64,000 nt of DNA, taken from assembly GCF_900116445.1 (NCBI RefSeq), contig NZ_FPBH01000029.1, positions 1 to 64,000 of the forward strand. Direction: 5' to 3'. Source of the stretch: Paraburkholderia aspalathi (GTDB lineage Bacteria; Pseudomonadota; Gammaproteobacteria; Burkholderiales; Burkholderiaceae). Under the pieces are notes generated by a model. The model did no database searches. It was not told the DNA's origin and worked only from the letters and a program-made list of their open reading frames with translations. Of the stretch, positions 49,700 to 58,185 are shown piece after piece (within the stretch, counting starts at the first letter, position 1; each line of letters begins with the position of its first letter). Both the position numbers and the translations under genes were made by a program.

Positions 49700-51139
49700 A
49701 TGGAAGAAGCCCGGCATTTCATCGGCGGCGAATGGTCCGTCGCATCAGGCGGCGAAACGATCGCCGTGCTCGATCCCTCGGACGGCCAGCCGTTCACCCG
49801 GCTGGCCCGCGGCACCGCGGCGGATATCGACGCCGCCGTCAATGCCGCCCGCCGCGCCTTCGAAGGCGCATGGGGCGCAGCGAGCGCCGCCGAACGCGGC
49901 CGCGTGCTGTACCGGCTGTCGATGCTGGTGGCCGCCCATCAGGAAGAACTCGCCCAACTCGAAGCCCGCGACACCGGCAAGCCGCTCAAACAGGCGCGCG
50001 CCGATTCCGCTGCGCTCACGCGCTATTTCGAGTTTTACGCCGGCGCGGCGGACAAGCTGCACGGCGAAACGCTGCCCTATCAGGCCGGCTACACGGTGCT
50101 GACGATCCGCGAGCCGCATGGCGTGACCGGCCACATCGTGCCGTGGAACTACCCGATGCAGATCTTCGGCCGCAGCGTCGGCGCGGCGCTCGCCACCGGC
50201 AATGCGTGCGTCGTCAAACCGGCGGAAGACGCGTGCCTCTCGGTCTTGCGCGTCGCCGAACTGGCGGCCGAGGCGGGGTTACCGGCGGGCGCGCTGAATA
50301 TCGTCACCGGTTACGGGCATGAAGCGGGCGCGGCGCTCGCGCGTCATCCCGGCATCGATCACATCTCATTCACCGGCTCGCCCGAAACTGGGAAGCTCGT
50401 CACGCAAATGGCCGCGGAGAACCACGTGCCGGTCACGCTGGAACTGGGCGGTAAATCGCCTCAAATCGTGTTCGCCGATGCGGATCTCGACGCAGCGCTG
50501 CCCGTGCTCGTATCGGCGATCGTGCAGAACGCCGGGCAAACCTGCTCGGCAGGCAGCCGCGTGCTGATCGACCGGGCGATTTACGAGCCCTTGCTCGATC
50601 GGCTGAGCGGCGCGTTCCATGCGCTGCGGGTCGGACCGTCGCACGCCGATCTCGATTGCGGTCCGCTGATCAATGCCAAGCAGCAACAGCGCGTGTGGGA
50701 CTTCCTCTCCGACGCACAACACGACGGCATCCCGATGGCGGCGCACGGCGAAGTCATCCCCGAAGCGCCCGAAAGCGGCTTCTATCAGGCGCCCACCCTG
50801 CTGCGCGACGTGCCCGCAAGCCACCGCCTCGCGCGCGACGAAGTGTTCGGCCCCGTCCTCGCCGCGATGTCGTTCGCCGACGAAGACGAAGCGCTCTCGC
50901 TCGCCAACGGCACGCAGTACGGCCTGGTCGCGGGCATCTGGACGCGCGACGGCGCCCGGCAGATGCGCCTCGCGCGGCGTCTGCGCTCCGGCCAGGTGTT
51001 CATCAACAACTATGGCGCGGGCGGCGGCGTCGAATTGCCGTTCGGCGGCGTGAAGCATTCGGGCCATGGACGTGAAAAGGGTTTCGAAGCGCTGTATGGC
51101 TTCACAGTGTTAAAAACCATCGCCATTCGTCACGGCTAG
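49700..51139 (+). CDS. Aldehyde dehydrogenase (NAD(P)+), ALDH superfamily
   Basis: 479 aa, start at 49700 (MEEARHFIGGEWSVASGGET) with AGGAG upstream. NAD-binding GHIVPWNYPMQIFGRS, catalytic Glu in TLELGGKSPQIVFADADLD, catalytic Cys in NAGQTCSAGSRVLIDR, and the end motif GGVKHSGHGREKGFEALYGF. It oxidises an aldehyde to the acid; the substrate is not fixed by sequence, but the neighbours (SDR dehydrogenase, organic-anion MFS) suggest a sugar or diol catabolic pathway. The DNA before the gene has a short repeat, (C)TTGAATCA(C/T)GGC twice, of no obvious role. Confidence 0.92.
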   Translation: MEEARHFIGGEWSVASGGETIAVLDPSDGQPFTRLARGTAADIDAAVNAARRAFEGAWGAASAAERGRVLYRLSMLVAAHQEELAQLEARDTGKPLKQARADSAALTRYFEFYAGAADKLHGETLPYQAGYTVLTIREPHGVTGHIVPWNYPMQIFGRSVGAALATGNACVVKPAEDACLSVLRVAELAAEAGLPAGALNIVTGYGHEAGAALARHPGIDHISFTGSPETGKLVTQMAAENHVPVTLELGGKSPQIVFADADLDAALPVLVSAIVQNAGQTCSAGSRVLIDRAIYEPLLDRLSGAFHALRVGPSHADLDCGPLINAKQQQRVWDFLSDAQHDGIPMAAHGEVIPEAPESGFYQAPTLLRDVPASHRLARDEVFGPVLAAMSFADEDEALSLANGTQYGLVAGIWTRDGARQMRLARRLRSGQVFINNYGAGGGVELPFGGVKHSGHGREKGFEALYGFTVLKTIAIRHG

Positions 51140-51218
51140 GCAGGCATGAGTTCATGCAATTGAGTTCGAAGCGAAGTTAGTCAAAGCATCACCATCCACA
51201 ACAAACAACGGAGACATC

Positions 51219-51977
51219 ATGCGGTTGACAGGTAAAACGGCCATCGTCACGGGTGGCGGCTCGGGTTTCGGCGAAGGCATCGCGAAGACCTATGCGCGCG
51301 AAGGCGCAAACGTGGTGGTCAACGATCTGAACGGCGCCGCGGCTGAACGTGTGGCGAGCGAAATCGCCATCGCCGGCGGCAAGGCGATCGCGGTGGCCGG
51401 CAACGTCACGCAACGGGAAGACTGGCAAAAACTGCGCGAGGCCGCGCTCGAAGACTTCGGCAGCGTGCAGATCGTCGTCAACAACGCCGGCACCACGCAT
51501 CGCAACAAACCGGTGCTCGACGTGACGGAAGCCGAGTTCGACCGCGTCTATGCGGTGAACGTCAAAAGCATCTACTGGAGCGTGCAGGAATTCGTGCCGT
51601 ATTTCCGCCAGCAAGGCGGCGGCGTGTTCATCAATATCGCGTCGACGGCCGGTGTGCGGCCACGGCCGGGCCTCATCTGGTACAACGGCAGCAAGGGCGC
51701 GGTGATCATCGCCAGCAAGTCGCTCGCCGTCGAACTGGGCCCAGACCGCATTCGGGTGAACTGCGTGAACCCCGTGATGGGCGAGACGGCGCTGCTGACC
51801 GAATTCATGGGCGTCGAAGATACGCCAGAGAATCGCAAGCGCTTTCTCGCCGGCATTCCGCTCGGGCGTTTCTCGACGCCGCAGGATATCGCCAACGCGG
51901 CGCTCTATCTCGCTTCGGACGAGGCCGAGTTCATCACTGGCGTGTGCCTCGAAGTGGACGGCGGGCGCTGCGTGTAA
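51219..51977 (+). CDS. SDR family NAD(P)-dependent oxidoreductase
   Basis: 252 aa. Classic SDR: cofactor motif TGGGSGFGEG, NNAG (VVNNAGTT), catalytic Ser in FINIASTAG, and Tyr/Lys in WYNGSKGAVIIASK. The end GVCLEVDGGRCV is the usual cofactor/dimer tail. It resembles 3-oxoacyl-ACP/sugar dehydrogenases. It lies 79 bases after the aldehyde dehydrogenase and 84 bases before the MFS gene, so it is likely part of that catabolic operon. GGAGA precedes the ATG. Confidence 0.92.
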   Translation: MRLTGKTAIVTGGGSGFGEGIAKTYAREGANVVVNDLNGAAAERVASEIAIAGGKAIAVAGNVTQREDWQKLREAALEDFGSVQIVVNNAGTTHRNKPVLDVTEAEFDRVYAVNVKSIYWSVQEFVPYFRQQGGGVFINIASTAGVRPRPGLIWYNGSKGAVIIASKSLAVELGPDRIRVNCVNPVMGETALLTEFMGVEDTPENRKRFLAGIPLGRFSTPQDIANAALYLASDEAEFITGVCLEVDGGRCV

Positions 51978-52061
51978 ACGCCATGTCAGGCAAACCGTCC
52001 AGCACGGCTAGAATCGCGATCGACGGCGGTACTTCATTTCCACAAGAAAAAAGGAGACACC

Positions 52062-53381
52062 ATGGCTAGTCCTGCAAATCCGCTCCACCATCCCGGCGCG
52101 GGGGCGCCACCTTCCACGTTCGAGGAGGCGACCTACCGCAAGGTCAGCTGGCGGCTCGCGCCGCTCCTGATGCTCTGCTACGTGGTCGCGTATCTCGACC
52201 GCGTCAACGTCGGCTTCGCCAAGCTGCAGATGACCACCGACCTAGGCTTGAGCGACGCGGTCTATGGTTTCGGTGCGGGGATTTTCTTCGTCGGCTATTT
52301 CATCTTCGAAATTCCGAGCAACGTGATCCTGCACAAAGTGGGTGCGCGGGTGTGGATCGCGCGAATCATGGTGTCGTGGGGCGTGATCTCAATGCTGACC
52401 ATGTTCGTCACCACGCCGGCCATGTTCTACGTGATGCGCTTCCTGCTTGGTCTCGCCGAAGCAGGCTTCTTCCCCGGCATCATCCTGTATCTCACGTACT
52501 GGTATCCGGCGCACCGCCGTGGCCGCATGACCACCTGGTTCATGACGGCAATCGCCTTGTCCGGCGTGATCGGCGGCCCGGTGTCGGGCTATATCCTGAA
52601 GAGCTTCAACGGCATGAACGGCTGGCATGGCTGGCAGTGGCTGTTTCTGCTCGAAGGGATTCCGTCGGTGATCGTCGGGGTCCTGGTGTTCGTGATGCTC
52701 GACGACCGCGTCGCGAAGGCGAAGTGGCTCACCGCGGAAGAGAAGGAGCTGCTCGAACGCCAGGTGTCGGCTGAAGAAGCCACCAAGCACGATATGCCGA
52801 TACGTCAGGTGCTCTCGAGCGGCCGCGTGCTGATGCTGAGCCTCACGTACTTCTCGTTCGTGATGGGCCTCTATGGCGTGAGCTTCTGGCTGCCGACCAT
52901 CATCAAGGCGACCGGTGTGACGGATGCGTTCATGATCGGCATCCTGTCGGCCATTCCGTTCGCCGCGGCGGTGATCGCGATGGTGTTCGTGTCGCGCAGC
53001 GCAGACCGCAAACGCGAGCGCCGCTGGCATATCGCCTTGCCGGCCTTCGCCGGGGCGATCGGCCTCGTGCTCTCCGTGGTGTGGGCGCACAACACGGTGC
53101 TGGCGATGGCCTCGCTCACGCTCGCGACCATGGGCATCCTCACCACGCTGCCGCTGTTCTGGAGTTTGCCGACGGCGATCCTCGCCGGCACCGGCGCGGC
53201 CGCCGGCATCGCGATGATCAATTCGATCGGCAATCTCGCAGGCTTTCTCAGCCCGTATGCGGTCGGCTGGCTGAAGCAGGCGACTGCCGCGAATGACTCC
53301 GGCATGTATATGCTGGCGGCGTTCATGATCCTCGGCGGTCTGCTGGCGATCAGTGTGCCGGCGAAAATGGTGAATAAGTAA
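52062..53381 (+). CDS. MFS carrier, anion:cation symporter (ACS) family
   Basis: 439 aa, 12 membrane helices. ACS-type features: YVVAYLDRVNVGFAKLQMTT at TM1 and the loop, YFIFEIPSNVILHKVGARVW at TM2 with motif A-like sequence, and RFLLGLAEAGFFPGIILYLT at TM4. This family takes up hexuronates, galactonate, phthalate and other organic acids by H+ symport. It is probably the uptake step for the substrate of the two upstream dehydrogenases. AAAAAGGAG precedes the ATG. A strong terminator follows at 53471. Confidence 0.92.
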   Translation: MASPANPLHHPGAGAPPSTFEEATYRKVSWRLAPLLMLCYVVAYLDRVNVGFAKLQMTTDLGLSDAVYGFGAGIFFVGYFIFEIPSNVILHKVGARVWIARIMVSWGVISMLTMFVTTPAMFYVMRFLLGLAEAGFFPGIILYLTYWYPAHRRGRMTTWFMTAIALSGVIGGPVSGYILKSFNGMNGWHGWQWLFLLEGIPSVIVGVLVFVMLDDRVAKAKWLTAEEKELLERQVSAEEATKHDMPIRQVLSSGRVLMLSLTYFSFVMGLYGVSFWLPTIIKATGVTDAFMIGILSAIPFAAAVIAMVFVSRSADRKRERRWHIALPAFAGAIGLVLSVVWAHNTVLAMASLTLATMGILTTLPLFWSLPTAILAGTGAAAGIAMINSIGNLAGFLSPYAVGWLKQATAANDSGMYMLAAFMILGGLLAISVPAKMVNK

Positions 53382-53470
53382 GCGCGGCTGACCAGCGATC
53401 TCGCGGACGACGTAACGCAGCAACCGCCGCCAACAGTGCTGAGTTACGCGTAACGCGCCACGCTTCAAAG

Positions 53471-53506
53471 AAAAAGCCCCGGCATCTTCCAATGCCGGGG
53501 CTTTTT
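53471..53506. terminator. Terminator between MFS gene and hemY
   Basis: 15-base arms AAAAAGCCCCGGCAT and ATGCCGGGGCTTTTT with six-base loop. Serves both the rightward MFS and the leftward hem operon. Confidence 0.93.
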
Positions 53507-53558
53507 CATTTGCGTCTACTGCGGCGCGTCTCAACCGCTCGCCGCAGCACTCAACGCA

Positions 53559-54749
53559 TTAAACGATATTCATCGCCAACGCACTCTCGCGATAATGCTC
53601 GCTCGCCTTGGCGGAATCGCCGATCTGTTCATGCAAACGCGCCAACGCGCGATGCGAACGAATTTTCAGCGTCTCGTTGTCGGCCAGTTTCAGCGCGCGC
53701 TCAAGGAACGATTGCGCCTTGCCCCACAACTGCTGATGCAGGCACAAGCGGCCCAACGCGAACATCAAGTCCGCATCTTCCGGGCGATCCTTCTGCCAGC
53801 CTTCGGCCTTCTGGATCAACGGCAACGCGTCTCCCCCAGTCGTGTCCGGATAACGGCGCAGCAGACGCGCGTCCCAGTTCTGCGCCAGCGCTTCTTCGAC
53901 GATCTTGCGGGCTTCCTGCGGACGATTCAGCGCCACCAGCAGTTCGGCGGCGAGATCGGCGAGACGCGGCGAATGACGTTCCGTAGCCGACAGTGAATTC
54001 CACAACTCCAGCAGCGCATCGGCGTTATGACGCCGGTCGCGCAGCAGGTTTTCCGCCGCGAGCTGGCGCAAACGTACCGCCACCGCAGGATGGATCGCTT
54101 CGCGTTTTTCCAGCGTCTTGACGAGCTTGAGTACTTCGCCCCAATTCTTCAATTGCTGTTGCGCGCGCAGCGTGATCTGCTGCGCGTGGATCCGCCGTGC
54201 GCCCTGCGACTGCATTTCAGTCAGCGCGGCGAGTGCGCCGTCCGCGTCGCGGCCGTCGGCACGCATGTCGGCGGTGGCCATCAGGCGGGCGTCCTGCCAG
54301 TCGGCTTCGTCGATCTGGGCGAGCCATTCGTCGCGCCGTGCATATTCATGCATGCGGTGCGCCGCGGTGGCCGCGATCAAACCGGCCGCGCCCTTGTTGT
54401 CGCCATTCGTGAGCGAATCTTTCGCGGCTTTTTCAGCGCGCGAGAAACGCCCGGCGTACAGATTGCCGATCGCGTCACGCAATGCAGCGTGCGCCTTCGC
54501 GACACGCGAGCGAGCGCGATAGGCCGCCACGCGCTGCGGCATGCGCCAGATGTTGCGAACGATGCGCAGCAGCGCGTACATCAGGATGAACAGCACCACC
54601 AGCCCGACCACGAACAGATTCAGCGAGATGTCGACGCGGTACGGCGGATAGACCAGCAGCACCTGCCCCATGTCGAAGCGTCCAACCACCGCCAGCACCA
54701 CGGCGATAGCGAACAGCAGCGCGAGCCATAGAAGTCCCCGGATTGCCAT
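53559..54749 (-). CDS. hemY: Heme biosynthesis protein HemY (membrane TPR protein)
   Basis: 396 aa. Two N-terminal membrane helices (LLWLALLFAIAVVLAVVG; LNLFVVGLVVLFILMYALLR), then tetratricopeptide repeats (AYRARSRVAKAHAALRDAIG onward; later LMFALGRLCLHQQLWGKAQS). This is the proteobacterial HemY_N protein of hemCDXY operons, a membrane scaffold for tetrapyrrole enzymes, not protoporphyrinogen oxidase of the same name. It is the last gene of the operon, two bases after hemDX. Confidence 0.94.
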   Translation of the reverse strand: MAIRGLLWLALLFAIAVVLAVVGRFDMGQVLLVYPPYRVDISLNLFVVGLVVLFILMYALLRIVRNIWRMPQRVAAYRARSRVAKAHAALRDAIGNLYAGRFSRAEKAAKDSLTNGDNKGAAGLIAATAAHRMHEYARRDEWLAQIDEADWQDARLMATADMRADGRDADGALAALTEMQSQGARRIHAQQITLRAQQQLKNWGEVLKLVKTLEKREAIHPAVAVRLRQLAAENLLRDRRHNADALLELWNSLSATERHSPRLADLAAELLVALNRPQEARKIVEEALAQNWDARLLRRYPDTTGGDALPLIQKAEGWQKDRPEDADLMFALGRLCLHQQLWGKAQSFLERALKLADNETLKIRSHRALARLHEQIGDSAKASEHYRESALAMNIV

Positions 54750-54751
54750 GA

Positions 54752-56776
54752 TTAACCTCGGCTCCGGTATTGATTGACGGCCTGCAGACTGGTGTTCAAG
54801 GTCGGCAGTTCAACCGCGGCCGAACCCGCATCCACCTGCTTGACCAGATCGACCACGGTCTGCGTTTTCTTCGACGTATTGTCGAAGTAACGCGTGAGCG
54901 CAGCCTGCGCCGCCTGCAGGTCGGACTTCAGCGTGGTCTGGTTGCGCGAGAGCAGCGCGAGCCGCGCCGACAGCAAACGCAATTTCAGATTCTCGCGCAC
55001 GAAGTAGCCTTGATCGGGCGTGACGAGCATGGCGTCGGCGTTGTCGATGCGGCGCACCTGCACGAGGCTGGTGAGCTGCTGGCCGATGCCGGTCGTGACT
55101 TCACGCCACCACACTTTCCAGCGCGGCTCGCCGGTGGCCGCGGCCACCTTCGCCGTGTCGGCCCACGTGGCGGCCTTTGGCGTGGCGTGAGCAATCGGGG
55201 CTTCGCCGGAGAGCGGCAGGCTGTCGACCTGGTCGATCGCGTTGTCGAGCTTGATCGCCATACCGGTCAGATCCGTGGAGGGCGCGGCCTTGAGCTTGTC
55301 GATGTCTTGCGCGATTGCCTTGCGTACGGTCACGGCCTGCGGGCTATCCGACGCGGCGAGACGCGTGTCCGCGCTTTGCAGCGCGAACAACGCAAGCTGC
55401 GTATTGCCGGTGAGCTGCAATTGCTGGCTCGCGGCCGACAGCATCTGGCCGACTTCAGCCATCGTCCAGTCGTCGCGATTGCGGGCGAGATCGGAGTATT
55501 GCTGTTGCAGCGCCTGCTGCGCGGTCTGCGCATCCGCAAGCTTGCCTTCGAGTTGCGCGACCTGCGAGTCGGACTGATGCACCGTGGCCAGCGCCTGATC
55601 GGTCTTGACGCGCAAGTCGTTGGTCTGCGCGTCGTTCGCCTGCTGGCGTTGCACGAGCTGCTGCTCGGTGCGCTCTACTTTACGATTGAGCGCGTAGCCG
55701 CCTACCCCCGCCGCACAAGCAATGATCACGACGACAAACCACAGCAGCGGTCCGCTCGCGCTGCGGCGCTTTTCCTGCGCTTCGTAGGGCGTGAAGGGTG
55801 GATTCGGCGGCAACGCAGTGGTTGCGGCCGGCTGGGGTGAAGCGTTCGTGGATGCGTTCGTTTCAGTCATGCGTGATTTAGCCGGTGAATGAGCCGGGTT
55901 GGACGGTACCGGTTGAACAACGGTCGGGACGGCGGCAAGCAAGGCGCGGGCAATACGCTCATCGCCCGCACCGGACACCGTAATGCTATCAAAACCCAAT
56001 GCCCGCGCGGTCTGCGCGATACGGGGATGCGGCGTGACCAGATTGGCGTGCTTCAGTTGCGTGATTTCGTCGGCGGTCAGATGCTCCTGCGCGAGTTCAT
56101 GCAGGTTGCGCACGCCCTCCGAGCTGGTGAGCAGCCAGGCGTGCGGCGCGCCGGCCAGCAGCGCGTGCACGCGCGCCCAGCCGCCGATCGACGGTTCCGG
56201 CACGAGACGGCGATAGGCCGCGACCGTTTCGACTTCGGCGCCAGCCTCGCGCAAGCGATCGGCGAGCCATTCGCGGCCGCCATCGCCACGCACGATCAGG
56301 ACGCGCTTGCCTTCGAGGCTCGTCGCGCCGAGCGCGGTATCGATCGCCGCGAACAGGCCTTCGGAATCAAAGCGCGCCGTATCGTCATCGGCTACGGACG
56401 GCGGGCTGATGATCGTGTACGCCGGCGCCGCGACGCCGTGGCGCGCCAGCGCCTGCACGCTGCCTGGTCCGACTACGCCGATCGGCAGCGCGTGCGGCCA
56501 GATCGCATCGCTTCTGGCAAACGCGTGATCGACCGCGTTGGGCGAGACGAACACCACCAGTGCATAGCGTTCCAGAGAGGCCAGCGCTGCGCGCAACGGC
56601 GCCTCGTCGGTGACAGGCGCGATGTCGATCAGCGGAAAGTCGAGCACGGCAACGCCCGCTGCCGCGAGTTGCGCGATTAATTCGTTCGACTGACCGGCCG
56701 GTCGCGTAATCACGACCGTGAACGCCGCCTTGTCGACGGATGAGGATGCGTTGCCCGGGATATCGGCCGCCATCAC
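54752..56776 (-). CDS. hemDX: Fused uroporphyrinogen-III synthase / HemX
   Basis: 674 aa. Residues ~15-270 are HemD, which closes hydroxymethylbilane into uroporphyrinogen III: VVITRPAGQSNELIAQLAAA, VVFVSPNAVDHAFA, GVVGPGSVQALARHGVAAP and the AWLLTSSEGVRNLHEL hinge. A linker with Asn/Ala/Pro runs to ~335. Then HemX: a TM helix (GPLLWFVVVIIACAAGVGGY), a coiled coil (QQLVQRQQANDAQTNDLRVK onward) and a helical periplasmic domain. Fusion of HemD and HemX is known in Burkholderia. Overlaps hemC by four bases. Confidence 0.93.
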   Translation of the reverse strand: MMAADIPGNASSSVDKAAFTVVITRPAGQSNELIAQLAAAGVAVLDFPLIDIAPVTDEAPLRAALASLERYALVVFVSPNAVDHAFARSDAIWPHALPIGVVGPGSVQALARHGVAAPAYTIISPPSVADDDTARFDSEGLFAAIDTALGATSLEGKRVLIVRGDGGREWLADRLREAGAEVETVAAYRRLVPEPSIGGWARVHALLAGAPHAWLLTSSEGVRNLHELAQEHLTADEITQLKHANLVTPHPRIAQTARALGFDSITVSGAGDERIARALLAAVPTVVQPVPSNPAHSPAKSRMTETNASTNASPQPAATTALPPNPPFTPYEAQEKRRSASGPLLWFVVVIIACAAGVGGYALNRKVERTEQQLVQRQQANDAQTNDLRVKTDQALATVHQSDSQVAQLEGKLADAQTAQQALQQQYSDLARNRDDWTMAEVGQMLSAASQQLQLTGNTQLALFALQSADTRLAASDSPQAVTVRKAIAQDIDKLKAAPSTDLTGMAIKLDNAIDQVDSLPLSGEAPIAHATPKAATWADTAKVAAATGEPRWKVWWREVTTGIGQQLTSLVQVRRIDNADAMLVTPDQGYFVRENLKLRLLSARLALLSRNQTTLKSDLQAAQAALTRYFDNTSKKTQTVVDLVKQVDAGSAAVELPTLNTSLQAVNQYRSRG

Positions 56777-57777
56777 TCGCCGGTCGCCGCGCTGTCCGCC
56801 GACCCGGCGGCGGGGCCGCTGGCCGTGCTCAACGCGCGGACGATTTCCATCGCACCTTGCTGCTCGAGCGCGTCCGCCACTTCCTTGCCGAGCGCCACAG
56901 CGCGTTCGACCGTGGGCGCCGGCGCCGATGCCTGCGCGCTCAACACACGCTGGCCATCAGGCGTAGCGACGATGCCGCGCAGATGCAGCGCGCCGTCGTG
57001 CCAGTGTGCATAGGCCGCGAGCGGCACTTCGCAGCTGCCGCCCAAGGCGCGCGAGACCATCCGCTCTGCTTCGACGGCCGCTGCCGTATGTTCGTGATGC
57101 AACGGTGCGAGCCATGCCGCGAGGTCCGCGCGATCGGCGCGAATCTCGATGCCGAGCGCGCCCTGACCGGCTGCGGGCAAGCTGTCTTCCGGATCCAGAT
57201 TCGCGCGGATGCGCTCGCCCAGACCCAAACGCTTCAAACCGGCAGCCGCCAGAATGATCGCCGCATAGTCGCCGCGATCGAGTTTCGACAGACGGGTGTC
57301 CAGATTGCCGCGCAACGGCCGCACCACCAGGTGCGGATAACGCATGCGCAGCATCGCCTCGCGGCGCAGGCTGGAGGTGCCGACCACCGCACCGGCCGGC
57401 AGCGCGGCAAGCGAGTCGTACTCGTTCGACACCAGCGCGTCGCGCGGATCTTCGCGCTCCATGATGGTGGAGAGCGCAAAGCCCGCGGGCAGCTCCATGG
57501 GCACGTCTTTGAGCGAGTGCACGGCCAGGTCGGCGCGGCCGTCGGCCAGCGCCGCTTCCAGTTCCTTGACGAAGAGGCCCTTACCACCAACCTTCGACAA
57601 AGTGCGATCGAGAATTTGATCCCCACGTGTCGTCATTCCGAGGATTTTTACGTCACAAGATGGATATAATTTGTGCAGCGCACATTGCACATGCTCCGCC
57701 TGCCACATGGCAAGGCGGCTTTCTCGCGACGCAATCACAAGCGTGTGGGGTGGCGTAGAAAACGTCTCGGTGTTCAT
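56773..57777 (-). CDS. hemC: Hydroxymethylbilane synthase (porphobilinogen deaminase)
   Basis: 334 aa from the ATG at 57777 (MNTETFSTPPHTLVIASRES); an ATG 16 codons earlier is less likely. It polymerises four porphobilinogens. Motifs: SRESRLAMWQAEHV, TRGDQILDRTLSKVGGKGLF, the catalytic Asp in ADLAVHSLKDVPME, RGNLDTRLSKLDRG and the dipyrromethane cofactor Cys in ALGGSCEVPLAAYA. First gene of the leftward hemC-hemDX-hemY operon, divergent from ppc. Confidence 0.96.
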   Translation of the reverse strand: MNTETFSTPPHTLVIASRESRLAMWQAEHVQCALHKLYPSCDVKILGMTTRGDQILDRTLSKVGGKGLFVKELEAALADGRADLAVHSLKDVPMELPAGFALSTIMEREDPRDALVSNEYDSLAALPAGAVVGTSSLRREAMLRMRYPHLVVRPLRGNLDTRLSKLDRGDYAAIILAAAGLKRLGLGERIRANLDPEDSLPAAGQGALGIEIRADRADLAAWLAPLHHEHTAAAVEAERMVSRALGGSCEVPLAAYAHWHDGALHLRGIVATPDGQRVLSAQASAPAPTVERAVALGKEVADALEQQGAMEIVRALSTASGPAAGSADSAATGE

Positions 57778-58185
57778 TAGCTTGCTGATCGAATGACGGG
57801 ATGTAATAACAATCAATGTTAGCACGCGCCCTTGTGTCTCCAGGCACAGCGGAGCGCCGCGCTAGCGCGGTATCGATGGAGGAGACGGGCCTCGTAGAGC
57901 GCACGCCTGCCTCATCCCAGCCTGTTCAAGCACGGTCGTTCGCGCACCGGGGCGCGGCATGCGGGATGATGCAATGCGGCGCAACGTGGCTGTCGTGCAT
58001 GCAATGCACGTCACACACCTCGTGCGCTCCATGCAAATGGGCACGCGGCTCCCCTCTCCGGCGTATTGCCATCGCCGCATACCGGTTTGTCCAGGTTTCG
58101 CGCAGTTCCCGTTGCAACTCTTAGTGCAGTTCCGCAGTAGCAGTTCATCACTCAACAGACCCTGGCTTCCCTGAGGAAACCCATC
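57778..58185. other. Intergenic, 408 bases, divergent promoters of hemC and ppc
   Basis: No gene or RNA seen; frames here are short or antisense to the N-terminal ppc region. The segment nearest hemC (57780-57830) is A+T-richer and likely holds its promoter. Confidence 0.5.
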
